A stretch of 57,062 bases of DNA from CAZDQL01 sp964507325 (lineage in GTDB: Bacteria > Planctomycetota > UBA1135 > GCA-002686595): assembly GCA_964507325.1 (NCBI GenBank), contig CAZDQL010000039.1, positions 1 through 57,062 of the forward strand. Direction: 5' to 3'. Below are positions 29,501-37,509 of the stretch, piece by piece (the stretch's first letter is position 1; the number at the start of each line of letters is the position of its first letter). The notes below the pieces were generated by a model. That model had not been told where the DNA came from. It worked only from the letters and a program-made list of their open reading frames with translations, and made no database searches. A program made the translations under genes and the position numbers.

Positions 29501-32115
29501 TCGTGCGCATGGACCAGATTCCCGCGGAGGACCGGGACAGCATCCCCTCGGCGGCGCGGGCGATCTTCCACTCGGGACGCGGGTCGATCGACGAGCAACT
29601 GCAGGCGGGGCGCGGGACCGTGCAGAACCTGCCGACCTTCGCCCCGCGCGCACGGGGCCCCTACTCCGACGAGCCCACCCCCGCGCTGGAACGGGACGGG
29701 GACCTCAGCTTCTCCAATCCTTGGGGCGGGCTCTCCGCCGACGGCAGCGAGTACGTGATCCACGTCGACGGCGAGGGCCCCACCCCGGGCCCCTGGTGCA
29801 ACGTCATCGCCAACTCGCACTTCGGCTGCCTGACGAGTGATTCGGGGTTGGGGTACACCTGGGCCGGCAACGCGGGCGAGTTCCGGCTCACCCCCTGGCG
29901 CAACGACCCGGTCTGCGACGAGCCGGCGGAGGTGCTCTACCTGCGCGACGAGGAGACGGGAGCGGTCTGGTCCACCACTCCACGGCCCCTGCCGGGACGC
30001 GGGGCCTATCAGACGCGGCACGGGATCGGCAGCACCACCTGGCGTCACCACGGGCACGGGCTGCTGCAGGAGACGACCGTCTTCGTCTCCCCCGACGAGC
30101 CGGTCAAGTACGTGCGGCTGCGGGTGCGCAACGCCTGGAGCTCCCCCCGGCGCCTGACCGCCACCTACTTCGCGGAGTGGGTGCTGGGGGTGACCCGCGA
30201 GGAGGGGGCTCCGCACGTGGTGCCGTGGTACGACCCCGGCGTGCCGGCCCTCTTCGCGCGCAGCGGCTGGAACCCGGAGTTCGGCGAGCGGGTGGTCTTC
30301 CTGGCCGCCGACCACGACGTCCACGGCTTCACGGCGGATCGTCGCGAGTTCCTCGGGCGCGACGCGCGCTCGCGCATACCGGCCGCCCTCCTGCGTTGGG
30401 GTCTGGCCGGACGGGCGGAGCCGGGATGCGATCCCTGCGCGGCCCTGCAGGTGCATCTGGAGATCGAGCCGGGTGCCGAGGTCGAGGCGATCTTCGTGAT
30501 GGGCGAGGGGAGCGATCGGGAGCAAGCCGTGGAGCGCGCCCGTGCGGCTCGCGAGTCGGGAGCCTCGGAGCGCGCCTGGCTGCGGGTGCAGGAGTTCTGG
30601 GAGGAGGTCACCGGCGCCCTGCAGGTCGAGACCCCGGATCCCGCCTTCGACGCCCTGGTCAACCGCTGGCTGCCCTACCAGAGCCTCTCCAGCCGCGTTT
30701 TTGGCCGCACGGGCTTCTACCAGTCGAGTGGGGCCTTCGGATTCCGTGACCAGCTCCAGGACTCCATGGCGCTGGTCGTGGCGCGCCCCGACCTGACCCG
30801 CGAGCACATCCTGGAGGCGGCTCGCCACCAGTTCGAGGCGGGGGACGTGCAGCACTGGTGGCACCCCCCCGGCGACGCGGGCGTGCGCACCCGCTGTTCC
30901 GACGACTACCTGTGGTTGGTCTTCACCACCGTGCACTACGTGCGCGCCACCGGGGACGAGTCGATCCTGGCGGAGCGCGTGCCCTTCCTGCGCGCCGACC
31001 CCTTGGGCGTGGGTGAGGCGGACCGCTACGCGCGCTTCGAGTTCACTTCGGAGAGCTACGAGCTCTTCGAACACTGCCGCCGCGCCCTGGTGCAGGCGGC
31101 GCCGCGCGGCGCCCACGGCCTGCCCCTGATGGGCGACGGCGACTGGAACGACGGCATGAACCGCGTCGGCATCGAGGGGCGCGGCGAGAGCGTCTGGCTG
31201 GCCTGGTTCCTGTGCGCCTGCTACTCCGGTTTCGCCGAGCTGTGCGAACGGCGCGGTCTGACCGAAGAAGCGGCGCGCTGGCGCGACGGGGCGGGCGAGC
31301 TGGCGCGCACCATCGAGCGCGAGGGATGGGACGGCGCCTGGTACCGCCGCGCCTACGACGACGACGGCAAGCCGCTGGGCTCCTCCCAGTCTGCGGAGTG
31401 CCAGATCGACTCGATCGCCCAGTCCTGGTCGGTGATCTCGGGCTTCGGCGACCGGGGCCGCGCCGCCCTGGCGGTGGCGGCGGCCTACGAGCACCTGGTG
31501 CAGCGCGACGAGCGCCTGATCCTGTTGCTCACCCCACCCTTCGATCGCGGCCCCCAGAACCCGGGCTACATCCGCGGCTACCCGCCGGGCGTGCGCGAGA
31601 ACGGCGGCCAGTACACCCACGCTGCGACCTGGCTGGGGTGGGCCTGTGCGGAGCTCGGGGACGGGGACCGGGCGGCGGAGGTCTTCGGACTGATCAACCC
31701 ACTCCTGCGCACCACCTCCGAGGAGGACTGCCGGCGCTATCGCGTGGAGCCCTACGCCCTGGCGGCGGACGTCTACGGGGTCGAGCCCCACGTCGGACGC
31801 GGCGGCTGGACCTGGTACACGGGTGCGGCGGCCTGGCTCTGGCGGCTGGGGATCGAGGCGATCCTGGGGCTGCGCCTGTTGGAGGGGCGGCTGACGGTGG
31901 AGCCCCACTTGCCCAACGAGTGGCAGGGCTACTCAGCCACCGTTCGCACCCCGAATGGACCCTGTCGCATCCGGGTCACGCGGGTGGAGGGCAGCTCCGC
32001 TCCGCGGCTCGAGGCGGAGCTGAACGGCACGCCGGTCGAACTGGGCGCGATCCAGGTCGGTTGGTGCGAGTTGGAGGGCTTCGTCGAGCGCCTCCCCGGA
32101 CGCGAGCCGGCGTGA
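23590..32115 (+). CDS. NdvB-like cyclic beta-1,2-glucan synthase (GT84 + glucoamylase-like + GH94), 2,841 residues
   Basis: The full-length layout of cyclic beta-1,2-glucan synthases is visible. A cytoplasmic N-terminus leads to membrane segments at about 318-370. The GT84 domain has D-S-D-T-D-L-P (about 535), G-T-G-S-F-I-G-K-G-I-Y-E (about 617) and R-R-M-H-R-W-I-R-G-D-W-Q (about 679). More membrane segments follow at about 727-770 and 851-900. A glucoamylase-like domain spans about 1378-1500 (S-E-S-G-F-Y … Y-M-A-H-H-Q-G-M-I). Two GH94-type beta-sandwich regions precede the GH94 barrel (about 2345-2770) with F-R-D-Q-L-Q-D, Asp 2387 being the probable general acid, and G-D-W-N-D-G-M-N. The enzyme polymerises UDP-glucose and trims or cyclises the chain, giving periplasmic glucan. 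The GTG start overlaps the upstream stop (GTGA). It was not checked for activity against other glucans. Confidence 0.92.
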   Translation: MTRGEEPKHRTTSPPNVRIVRPAVDLAQAHSVRPGPPDPLPQLTVLAATAEYFSALRPILVTSDPSEDRTIEWFLDNEFLLHRAVRQVVKDLPEGFFIRLPALTDGRPRIYDLARSFLATTELRLDRGSLVSQVLAYQKLTALRMSELWALPTMLRAVALARVVDCLAGLGREPEPPFQPEAAPEEWEFERAEVMGRAIQVLREVSAIRWEGVFHEVSLVERLLEGDPLGYYAQMDDDTRDEYRTALEEIAWSTSQNEADVARRVVAWAADQEGEPRRRRHVGYWLVGPGRKAFARDCNHRPALGKRLRALLTDHPTLTYLGGLTVAAALFYALPLWYLARLTDGAGLLALGALLFLLPASVLAVSLVQWALTHILPPRTLPKLDFSKGIPEDCRTMVVIPTLLGSQDEIQALIRQLEKHHLSNSDPMVELAILGDFTDADTEHTPADEGLAAAAEAGVLLLNDKYGQGGEGPFHLFLRKRLWNPAQGCWMAWERKRGKLEEFNRLLAGDRETTYTRHVGREEVLGDIRFIVTLDSDTDLPHGCAARLAGILAHPLNGALFDERSGRVVEGYTLVQPRVDVSPAHADATRFSRIYAGDTTIDIYSRAVSDVYQDLSGTGSFIGKGIYEVETFRKSLEGVVPENTLLSHDLFEGVHGRAGLASDVVLFEDYPTRYLSFARRMHRWIRGDWQILPWLLPRVRRADGTRAQNRLALLDRWRIFDNLRRSLVSPALLALLLAGWLVLPGNPWIWTLLTLAVPTSHVFLQIVTSLARIRRQPRSGSELARMGRSMPEDLQRLLLYWAFLPHEVSVVLDAVARTLFRLCVSKRCLLEWRSAAHTDRLLRRSGRRLTVWIETAAAPGVAVLSGLALALWNPSALGAASPLLALWALAPEIALFLAKPPSRRSSELGENELRRLRGLARRTWLFFETFIGPEDHWLPPDNFQEQPRGEVAHRTSPTNIGMMLVSTLAAQRMGYLLLTDLVFRLRNTLRSVGNMEHYRGHLLNWYDTRDLRPLEPRYVSTVDSGNLAGDLLVLQQGCAELAAGEVLREELWEGLADSLHLLRGLLVRIAKQVESPRAWQRIDDLVGQSLRVLSQPPGDLLDWAQRLREVCDVQSPEIDLALVEALRSQGALPDRALLRELRSWIDDIHEQQRNMRREVEELLPWTDALLDTPQLPSGNGLQEAWNEFEQDLRGLPRLDAIPDHCQRLRAAAERLREQSQDPGLSAWLGSLEQTLQRGAENARSLRDALLGIAAWAESEAMGMDFALLYDEERHLFRIGLNVSADRPDPNHYDLLASEARLASFLAIAKGDVPQRHWFVLGRPATRVGGQLTLLSWGATAFEYLMPVLLMRSGPETFLSRSCRASVDHQIAYGRSRGVPWGISESGFYHFDPDRNYQYRSFGVPGLGFRRGLADDLVVAPYASVLALSIRPAEVLRNLERLDKLEAQGRYGLHESLDYTPSRLPEGREFAIVRSYMAHHQGMILASIANHLHDGVFSRLFHSNPIVQTTEVLLNEQVPPALPTEVLRTDREIRYRVGSESQETVAKPWSPQQGASWPEAWVLSNGSLCSVFTDSGGGYCERDGIALTRFAVDSTREGSGYWIYVRDEDSGMQWSVGRAPTGVEPAEGFVSFLPYGVELHRRDHGIALGMELTVAPDVDVELRRVTLTNETGVAREITLASCAEVALSTLAAGARHPAFDKLFVSSELVQVGRSPALLFVRRPRGGDEPVTVLVHKLLVRGRQARPIGFETDRERFLGRHGDARRPRALDSGPDEDGGGIGAVLDPILSMQATVSLAPRGRAELVFVLAASDSRSRARQLAERFSTFEAVKEAFDGAARAAARELDDADLAAAILPTAQRLLSVVLFPRPGLREVREAAAAQRYGKPKLWSFGISGDEPIVALRIAEGEDTEALEELLQLHRLLRGRGVSFDLAVLREGASGYEDEVMGPLQRVIEQAGAQAWMNRRGGVFIVRMDQIPAEDRDSIPSAARAIFHSGRGSIDEQLQAGRGTVQNLPTFAPRARGPYSDEPTPALERDGDLSFSNPWGGLSADGSEYVIHVDGEGPTPGPWCNVIANSHFGCLTSDSGLGYTWAGNAGEFRLTPWRNDPVCDEPAEVLYLRDEETGAVWSTTPRPLPGRGAYQTRHGIGSTTWRHHGHGLLQETTVFVSPDEPVKYVRLRVRNAWSSPRRLTATYFAEWVLGVTREEGAPHVVPWYDPGVPALFARSGWNPEFGERVVFLAADHDVHGFTADRREFLGRDARSRIPAALLRWGLAGRAEPGCDPCAALQVHLEIEPGAEVEAIFVMGEGSDREQAVERARAARESGASERAWLRVQEFWEEVTGALQVETPDPAFDALVNRWLPYQSLSSRVFGRTGFYQSSGAFGFRDQLQDSMALVVARPDLTREHILEAARHQFEAGDVQHWWHPPGDAGVRTRCSDDYLWLVFTTVHYVRATGDESILAERVPFLRADPLGVGEADRYARFEFTSESYELFEHCRRALVQAAPRGAHGLPLMGDGDWNDGMNRVGIEGRGESVWLAWFLCACYSGFAELCERRGLTEEAARWRDGAGELARTIEREGWDGAWYRRAYDDDGKPLGSSQSAECQIDSIAQSWSVISGFGDRGRAALAVAAAYEHLVQRDERLILLLTPPFDRGPQNPGYIRGYPPGVRENGGQYTHAATWLGWACAELGDGDRAAEVFGLINPLLRTTSEEDCRRYRVEPYALAADVYGVEPHVGRGGWTWYTGAAAWLWRLGIEAILGLRLLEGRLTVEPHLPNEWQGYSATVRTPNGPCRIRVTRVEGSSAPRLEAELNGTPVELGAIQVGWCELEGFVERLPGREPA

Positions 32116-32245
32116 GCTGACTCCCGGTCGTGTGGCCGGGCAGACCTGGCAGGCACGCGCACGACCCCACGGCTCCTTCCGGGGCGCGCAGCGTCGCAAC
32201 AACGGATAGAGTGAACACCGTCCACGAACCGCAGAGGGCAACGCA

Positions 32246-32980
32246 ATGCGACCGACTCGAATCGCCACTCTCGTAGTCTGCCTGGGGCTGGTTTCGTTCA
32301 CCCTGGCGGCCGGGCAGGTCACGCAGGAGACCGCGGACGGGCAACGGGAGAAGGTCTTCGATTTCTCCGCCTTCAAACCCGAGCGATGGGTGATCAACGC
32401 GAAGACCACGCGCTTGCTGGATCGCGAGGACGAGGACGGCAAGAAGTACCGGATCCTGCGCGTCGATCAGGCGCAGAAGGAGCTGGCCTACGTGCGCGAC
32501 TTCGTCTTCCGCGACGGCACGATCGAGTGCGACTTGCGGGGTGGGGCCTATCTCGGGATCGCCTTCCGCATCCGGAAGGCAGGCAAGGCCGAGATCTTCT
32601 ACTTCCGCCCGCCGCCGGTGACGGGCTGGAAGAACACCATCCAGTACCTGGCCCGGGGCCTGAAGAACTGGGACAGCTGGGAGTGGATGCGGGAGAATCA
32701 TCCCGGGCGCTACGAGACCGGCCTAGTTGCGATACCGGGCAACAAGCCGGGCCGCGACTGGTGGAATGACCCCGACTCGTTCTCGGAGCAGTGGTTCCAC
32801 GTGAAGGTGGTGGTGTCCGGCAAGAAGGCCGAGGTCTTCGTCGACGACAACCAGAAACCGTCCCTCGTGGTGCGCGATCTCAAGCACGGCGAGCTACCAG
32901 GGACGGTCGGCCTCTACGCTTGGCGCGGCGAATTCAGGAACTTCAAGGTCCGAGTGGCGACAGAGGGTGAAGAGAAGTAG
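32246..32980 (+). CDS. Secreted LamG/DUF1080-like protein
   Basis: A 244-residue protein with a signal peptide (R-I-A-T-L-V-V-C-L-G-L-V-S-F-T-L-A-A-G). The mature part resembles concanavalin-like domains of the DUF1080/3-keto-disaccharide hydrolase type. Landmarks are F-R-D-G-T-I-E-C-D-L-R-G-G, G-I-A-F-R-I, W-F-H-V-K-V-V-V-S-G-K-K-A-E-V-F-V-D-D and G-T-V-G-L-Y-A-W-R-G-E-F-R-N-F-K-V. It probably binds or cleaves a polysaccharide outside the cell. Third-base choice looks less GC-biased than in neighbouring genes. The end overlaps the next gene by 14 bp. An AGAGGG lies before the ATG, and a TAGAGT hexamer at 32207-32212 is a possible -10. Confidence 0.75.
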   Translation: MRPTRIATLVVCLGLVSFTLAAGQVTQETADGQREKVFDFSAFKPERWVINAKTTRLLDREDEDGKKYRILRVDQAQKELAYVRDFVFRDGTIECDLRGGAYLGIAFRIRKAGKAEIFYFRPPPVTGWKNTIQYLARGLKNWDSWEWMRENHPGRYETGLVAIPGNKPGRDWWNDPDSFSEQWFHVKVVVSGKKAEVFVDDNQKPSLVVRDLKHGELPGTVGLYAWRGEFRNFKVRVATEGEEK

Positions 32981-35327
32981 TAGAGCCGTCGGAGTTCTCT
33001 CAGCATGCTCGCTGGCAGTCGTATTGGCGGCAGGCGGGAGCGGATCCTCATCGGGGCAGGTTCTTCGCTCGCCCTCGTACGGTGACGACGCCGAGGGCAT
33101 CGGCGACATCGATCCGGACCGCATCGTACCGTTGTCGCACCCGCGACTCTTCGCCACGGCCTCGGAGATGCCGGCCTGGCGCGCGCGCTTTGCGAGCACT
33201 GAAGCACGGGCCCTCGCGAATCGCATTCGCGACTACGCCGCCGGCAGCGACGACGGCACTCTCGTCGACGGGCAGCCCGACGAGGCCAAGGTCCTCGCCT
33301 ACTGGAGCAACGCCATCCTGTACGGCATGGAGGGCGACACCGCGGTCGCGCGCAAGGCCATCGACATGGCGCTCGGCTACATGCAGTCCCTGACCGCCAG
33401 CTACTCGGCCGATGGCCTGGCGGTCTCGCGCTCCATGAACTTCTCCATCGAGGGCGCAGCCTTCGTCTACGACTGGTGCAACGCTTTGTTGACCGACCCG
33501 GAGAGGGCCCTCCTGCGGCAGGAGGTCCTACGCGTAGCGGCCAACACGGAATACGGCTGGCCCCCGCGGCGACACGAGTACTTCCTCGGCAGTCACTACT
33601 GCGAAGAGAAGCACCCGACCATGTTGGCCTGGGGAATAGCGGTCTACGACGACGACCCGAGCGTCTTCGAAGCCATGTATGACGATCTCATCGACGGCTT
33701 CGCCCCTGTACGCAATTTCCACTACGCCGGTCACAAACACCATCAGGGCAACGCCTATGGCGCCTCTCGCTTTTGCGCCGAGGTGCTGTCGACCCTCTAT
33801 GCGGAGAAGCTCGACGCCGCGCCGCCGTACGACTCCAACCAGGCGCGCGTGCCGTACTACGACATTTACACGATGATGCCGGACGGCTACACGTTGCCGG
33901 AGGGGGATGACTGGTTGTTCCGGTTTCCGCCGCAGCGCGTCGGCCTATCGATCCCGTATCTGGCGCTGGCGAGGATCGGTCAGGACGGGTACCTCGAGGA
34001 CTTCGCTCGACGTCACGACCACGGCCAGGACTTCGCCCTCTATCGGTTCTTCAACGAGGACCCCGATCTCGAGGCGCAGTCGATCGATGACCTGCCGCTC
34101 ACTCGCTACTTCGGCTCACCTTTCGGCGCCATGGTCGCCAGGACAGGCTGGGACTTGCGGGGCGGCGCTGCCAGCGCGGTGGCGTCGGCTCGCATGACCA
34201 TCAAGGAGTACTTCTTCGGCAATCACGATCATCTCGACGCCGGTCACTTCTCGCTCTACTACAAGGGAACACTGGCTCTCGACTCCGGGCACTACGACCG
34301 GTACAGCTCGCCGCAGCATCTCAACTACAATCAGCGGACCATCGCTCACAACACCATTCTCGTTCTCGATCCGAAGGAGCCGCGCTTGCGGCAGTACCGC
34401 GGTGGACCGGAGCTGGCGCGTGACGGTGGCCAAATGTGGATCGGTGGCACCGCGGGGAGCCCCAACGATCTGCAACGCCTGTTGCAGGTCGGCAAGCGCG
34501 CGACCATCCTGGCGCACGATCTCGGTCCGGACGAGACGACGCCACACTTCAGCTACCTCAAGGGCGACATCGGTCCGGCCTACGCGGCGCCCGCGCCCTA
34601 CGCCGCCAAGGTGCAACGCGCGTTGCGCTCCTTCGTGTTCTTGAATCTCACTGACGCCGATCACCCGGCAGCGTTGATCGTCTACGACGTCGTGCGTTCC
34701 GCCGACCCCGCGTTTGCCAAGACCTGGTTGCTGCACACCTCGGCGGAACCGCAGGTCAGGGGCAACGTGACCACCGCGGTGCGGGACGACGGGCAGTACA
34801 ACGGCAAGCTGGTCAACCACACGCTGCTGCCGGACAGCGGCAACTTCACGATCGCCAAGGTGGGCGGTCCGGGCGCGGACTTCTGGGTGGACGGGCAGAA
34901 CTACCCACCGGAGGACGCGGTCCGTTGCCGCGATGCCGGTGCCTGGCGCATCGAACTGAGTCCGATCGCGAGAGCGTCGGAGGACCGGTTCTTGAATGTC
35001 TTGCAGGTCGCCGACGCGTGGCGGGGGCCTGAAGTGCCAGGTCCTGAACCGCTGGAGGTGAGGCGCGTCGATGCGGCCCTGATGGTGGGCGTAGCGATCG
35101 CGAACAGCGTGGTCCTGTTCAGTCGCAGTGGTGACCCGATCGACCAGCCGATCTCCTTCGACGCACCGGCTGGCGTCGGGCCCACCCTCGACATCTTGAT
35201 CACGGATCTCGCCGCCGGCACCTGGCAGATCTCGTACCCGGGCGGCACCTCGTCCTGCAACGTGCTGAAGGATGAGGGGACCTGCACGGTGTCCGGGCCG
35301 CCGGGCACCTACAGGCTCACGCGCTGA
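32967..35327 (+). CDS. Secreted heparinase II/III-like polysaccharide lyase
   Basis: A 786-residue protein starting at GTG 32967, 14 bp inside the preceding gene, with a signal peptide (V-L-S-A-C-S-L-A-V-V-L-A-A-G). The Cys could serve as a lipobox, but the hydrophobic core before it is short. An alpha-helical toroid region (H-P-R-L-F-A … S-I-E-G-A-A-F-V-Y-D-W) is followed by the heparinase II/III beta domain with N419-H-D-H-L-D-A-G-H-F-S-L-Y-Y-K-G and H-N-T-I-L-V. Such enzymes cleave uronic-acid polymers by beta-elimination; the actual polymer is unknown. Coupling to the LamG-like gene suggests one export-and-degrade pair. Codon use is again less GC-biased than the surroundings, compatible with acquisition from elsewhere. 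Confidence 0.85.
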   Translation: MKRSSRAVGVLSACSLAVVLAAGGSGSSSGQVLRSPSYGDDAEGIGDIDPDRIVPLSHPRLFATASEMPAWRARFASTEARALANRIRDYAAGSDDGTLVDGQPDEAKVLAYWSNAILYGMEGDTAVARKAIDMALGYMQSLTASYSADGLAVSRSMNFSIEGAAFVYDWCNALLTDPERALLRQEVLRVAANTEYGWPPRRHEYFLGSHYCEEKHPTMLAWGIAVYDDDPSVFEAMYDDLIDGFAPVRNFHYAGHKHHQGNAYGASRFCAEVLSTLYAEKLDAAPPYDSNQARVPYYDIYTMMPDGYTLPEGDDWLFRFPPQRVGLSIPYLALARIGQDGYLEDFARRHDHGQDFALYRFFNEDPDLEAQSIDDLPLTRYFGSPFGAMVARTGWDLRGGAASAVASARMTIKEYFFGNHDHLDAGHFSLYYKGTLALDSGHYDRYSSPQHLNYNQRTIAHNTILVLDPKEPRLRQYRGGPELARDGGQMWIGGTAGSPNDLQRLLQVGKRATILAHDLGPDETTPHFSYLKGDIGPAYAAPAPYAAKVQRALRSFVFLNLTDADHPAALIVYDVVRSADPAFAKTWLLHTSAEPQVRGNVTTAVRDDGQYNGKLVNHTLLPDSGNFTIAKVGGPGADFWVDGQNYPPEDAVRCRDAGAWRIELSPIARASEDRFLNVLQVADAWRGPEVPGPEPLEVRRVDAALMVGVAIANSVVLFSRSGDPIDQPISFDAPAGVGPTLDILITDLAAGTWQISYPGGTSSCNVLKDEGTCTVSGPPGTYRLTR

Positions 35328-35343
35328 ACGACCGGTCTCGACT

Positions 35344-36651
35344 TCAAGCCATCGCCAAGCTGGTCTCGAGCTCTTCCAGTGCACCCGGTCCGGCCAGCCG
35401 CAGGTCGAACTTGTCCTGCAGGACCTTGAAGACGTTCGGCGACAGGAAGGCGGGGGGCTTCGGACCGACGTAGATGCCCTTCACTCCGAGGTGGAGCAGG
35501 GTCAGGAGCACGGCCACCGCCTTCTGCTCGAACCAGGAGAGGACGATCGTCAGCGGGAGGTCGTTCACCCCGACTCCCAGCGCGTTCGCCAGGCCGACCG
35601 CGAGCTGAATGGCGCCGTAGCTGTCGTTGCACTGCCCCATGTCGAGCAGGCGCGGGATCTCGCCGACGCCCCCGAGCTCGATCGTGCCGAAGTCCTCCTT
35701 GCGGATGCGGAACTTGCCGCAGCCCAGGGTCAGGACGACCGAGTCCTTGGGGGTGTTCGCCGCGAAGCGTGCGTACTCGTTGCGGCCCGGCTCGGCGCCG
35801 TCGCAGCCGCCGATCAGGTAGAAGCGGCTGAGCTGGCCCGCCTGCACCGCGCCCAGGATCTCGTCGATCAGGCCCGTCAGGACGGTGTGGTGGAAGCCGA
35901 TCGTGCTCTCCACGAGCGGACCGTCGGGGAGCGGCGCGCACTGCTGGGCGCATGCGATCACCGCGGAGTAGTCGTCGTTCACGATCCGGGGCGCGCCGGG
36001 CACCGCGGTGGCGCGGGTCGTGAAGAGCCGACCGGCGTACTCGGCAGGAGGGATCAACACGCAATTCGTCGTGGCGATCACCGGGCCGGTGAACTGGGCG
36101 AACTCCTTCTTCTGCTTCTGCCATGCGTCGCCGAAGTGTCCGGCGAGGTGGTCGTACTTCGCCAGCTCGGGGTACATGTGCGCGGGGAGCATCTCCCCGT
36201 GGGTGTAGACCTTGATCCCCGTGTCCTTCGTCTGCTCGAGGATGTTCAGGAGGTCGAGCATGTCATGGCCGGTCACCAGGATGCCCTGGCCCGCCTGGGG
36301 ACCCTCCTTGATCGTCACCGGCGTCGGCTTTCCGAAGCGCTCGACGTGGCCCTCGTCCAGCATCTGCATCACCCGCAGGTTGTGCCGGCCGCATTCCAGG
36401 ACCATTTCGAAGAGGGAATCGATGTCGAAGTTCACGTTCGTGACCGTCGCGAACAGCGCTTCCTCGACGAAGGCGTCCACCTCCTCGTCGACCTTGCCGA
36501 GACGCCGCGCGTGGTGCGCGTAGGCGGCCATGCCCTTGAGTCCGTAGAGCAGCGTTTCCTGGAGGGATTGGACGTCTTCGTCCTTGCCGCAGACGCCGAT
36601 CTCGGTGCAGGCCAGGCCCTTCGATACTTGTTCACACTGGTTGCAGTACAT
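35344..36651 (-). CDS. hcp: Hybrid cluster protein, short class III-like form (hydroxylamine/NO reductase)
   Basis: A 435-residue Hcp from M-Y-C-N-Q-C. The N-terminal cluster motif is C3-x2-C6-x8-C15-x5-C21. The hybrid-cluster ligands are all present: V-T-G-H-D, T-T-N-C-V-L, G-G-C-D-G, L-G-C-G-K-F, M-G-Q-C-N-D and W-F-E-Q-K-A-V. About 110 residues found between the N-terminal cluster and the hybrid-cluster domain of Desulfovibrio-type (class I) proteins are absent, which fits class III. Hcp reduces NO (and hydroxylamine in vitro) under anoxic nitrosative stress. The start is chosen because GGAGAA precedes this ATG and the family begins with this motif. An ATG at 36693, overlapping the stop of the upstream gene (ATGA), would add 14 residues. 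Confidence 0.92.
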   Translation of the reverse strand: MYCNQCEQVSKGLACTEIGVCGKDEDVQSLQETLLYGLKGMAAYAHHARRLGKVDEEVDAFVEEALFATVTNVNFDIDSLFEMVLECGRHNLRVMQMLDEGHVERFGKPTPVTIKEGPQAGQGILVTGHDMLDLLNILEQTKDTGIKVYTHGEMLPAHMYPELAKYDHLAGHFGDAWQKQKKEFAQFTGPVIATTNCVLIPPAEYAGRLFTTRATAVPGAPRIVNDDYSAVIACAQQCAPLPDGPLVESTIGFHHTVLTGLIDEILGAVQAGQLSRFYLIGGCDGAEPGRNEYARFAANTPKDSVVLTLGCGKFRIRKEDFGTIELGGVGEIPRLLDMGQCNDSYGAIQLAVGLANALGVGVNDLPLTIVLSWFEQKAVAVLLTLLHLGVKGIYVGPKPPAFLSPNVFKVLQDKFDLRLAGPGALEELETSLAMA

Positions 36652-36689
36652 GACTTCTCCGTTCTTGTCTTCGGGCTCTGAGATTCCGC

Positions 36690-37451
36690 TCATGCCGCGG
36701 ATTCGATCGAATGCTCTCGTTCGGCGAGGATGTCGCCGCGGGTACTGATGACGACCTCGATGACCTTCAGGTCCACGCCCGCTCGCTGGCGCGCTTCGAG
36801 GACCGCCTGGAGGATGCCCGTGCAGCACGGCACCTCCATGCGCGCCACGCAGACTTCTTGAAGCTCGTTGATCCGCATGACCTCGGTCAGCTTCTCGACG
36901 TAGAAGTCGAGGTTGTCGAGCTTCGGGCAGCCGACCATCAGGGTGCGGCCGCGCAGGATCTTCGCGTGGAAATCGGGATAGGCGAAGGGGACGCAGTCGG
37001 CGGCGACGAGCAGCCGCGAGCCGCGCAGCACGGGGGCGTTCGGCGGCATCAGCATGATCTGCACGGGCCAGTGGGTGAGCTCCGAGGGCGAGCTCGCGGC
37101 GTCGCTCGCCGCGGCGGCCTCCGGAACCGGTCGCTCGAAGCGCATCTGGCGACTACCGGGGCAGCCGCCGTGAATCGGGGGCGCGCCCGCGGGGACCGGC
37201 GCCGCCTGGCCCGCGAGCACCTTGTTCAGCGCGACCAGCGACTCGTCGAAGTCCTCGGCCTCCCGCCGCTCGATCGTGATCGCGTCCTGGGGGCACTCAC
37301 CGAGGCAGTCCCCGAGGCCATCGCACAACCGATCGGAGGTGAGCTTCGCCTTGCCCCCCACGATGGCGATCGCCCCCTCGTGACAGGCGGGCACGCACTG
37401 CCCGCAGCCGTCGCACTTCTCCTCGTCGATCCTCACGATCTCTCGAATCAT
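36690..37451 (-). CDS. Ferredoxin-type 4Fe-4S protein, probable Hcp electron partner
   Basis: A 253-residue protein. The N-terminal dicluster region has one complete motif (C13-D-G-C-G-Q-C-V-P-A-C). The second, C-D-G-L-G-D-C-L-G-E-C-P, has Leu in place of one Cys, so the second cluster may be 3Fe-type or absent. After a linker, an extended domain carries further Cys (V-A-A-D-C-V-P-F, M-V-G-C-P-K-L-D, E-V-P-C-C-T-G-I). Similar proteins sit beside hcp in other anaerobe-type genomes and are presumed to deliver electrons. It is first in the operon; its stop overlaps a possible hcp start. GGAGA precedes the ATG, and an FNR/HcpR-type operator lies 87 bp upstream. Confidence 0.85.
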   Translation of the reverse strand: MIREIVRIDEEKCDGCGQCVPACHEGAIAIVGGKAKLTSDRLCDGLGDCLGECPQDAITIERREAEDFDESLVALNKVLAGQAAPVPAGAPPIHGGCPGSRQMRFERPVPEAAAASDAASSPSELTHWPVQIMLMPPNAPVLRGSRLLVAADCVPFAYPDFHAKILRGRTLMVGCPKLDNLDFYVEKLTEVMRINELQEVCVARMEVPCCTGILQAVLEARQRAGVDLKVIEVVISTRGDILAEREHSIESAA

Positions 37452-37509
37452 TGCTGCGTCTCCATTCAGGACGGGCCGCGTTCTGCGCGACGTCCGCCGG
37501 TCGAGGGGG

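Noticed and set aside
28093..31908. A 1,271-codon frame antisense to the glucan synthase
   Set aside because: Long open antisense frames are expected in DNA of this G+C content; composition is His/Arg/Gln-rich without domains.
32120..32142. Rho-independent terminator after the glucan synthase gene
   Set aside because: Only a 5-bp stem with an 8-nt loop (cccgg … ccggg) and no T-tract follows; too weak to call.
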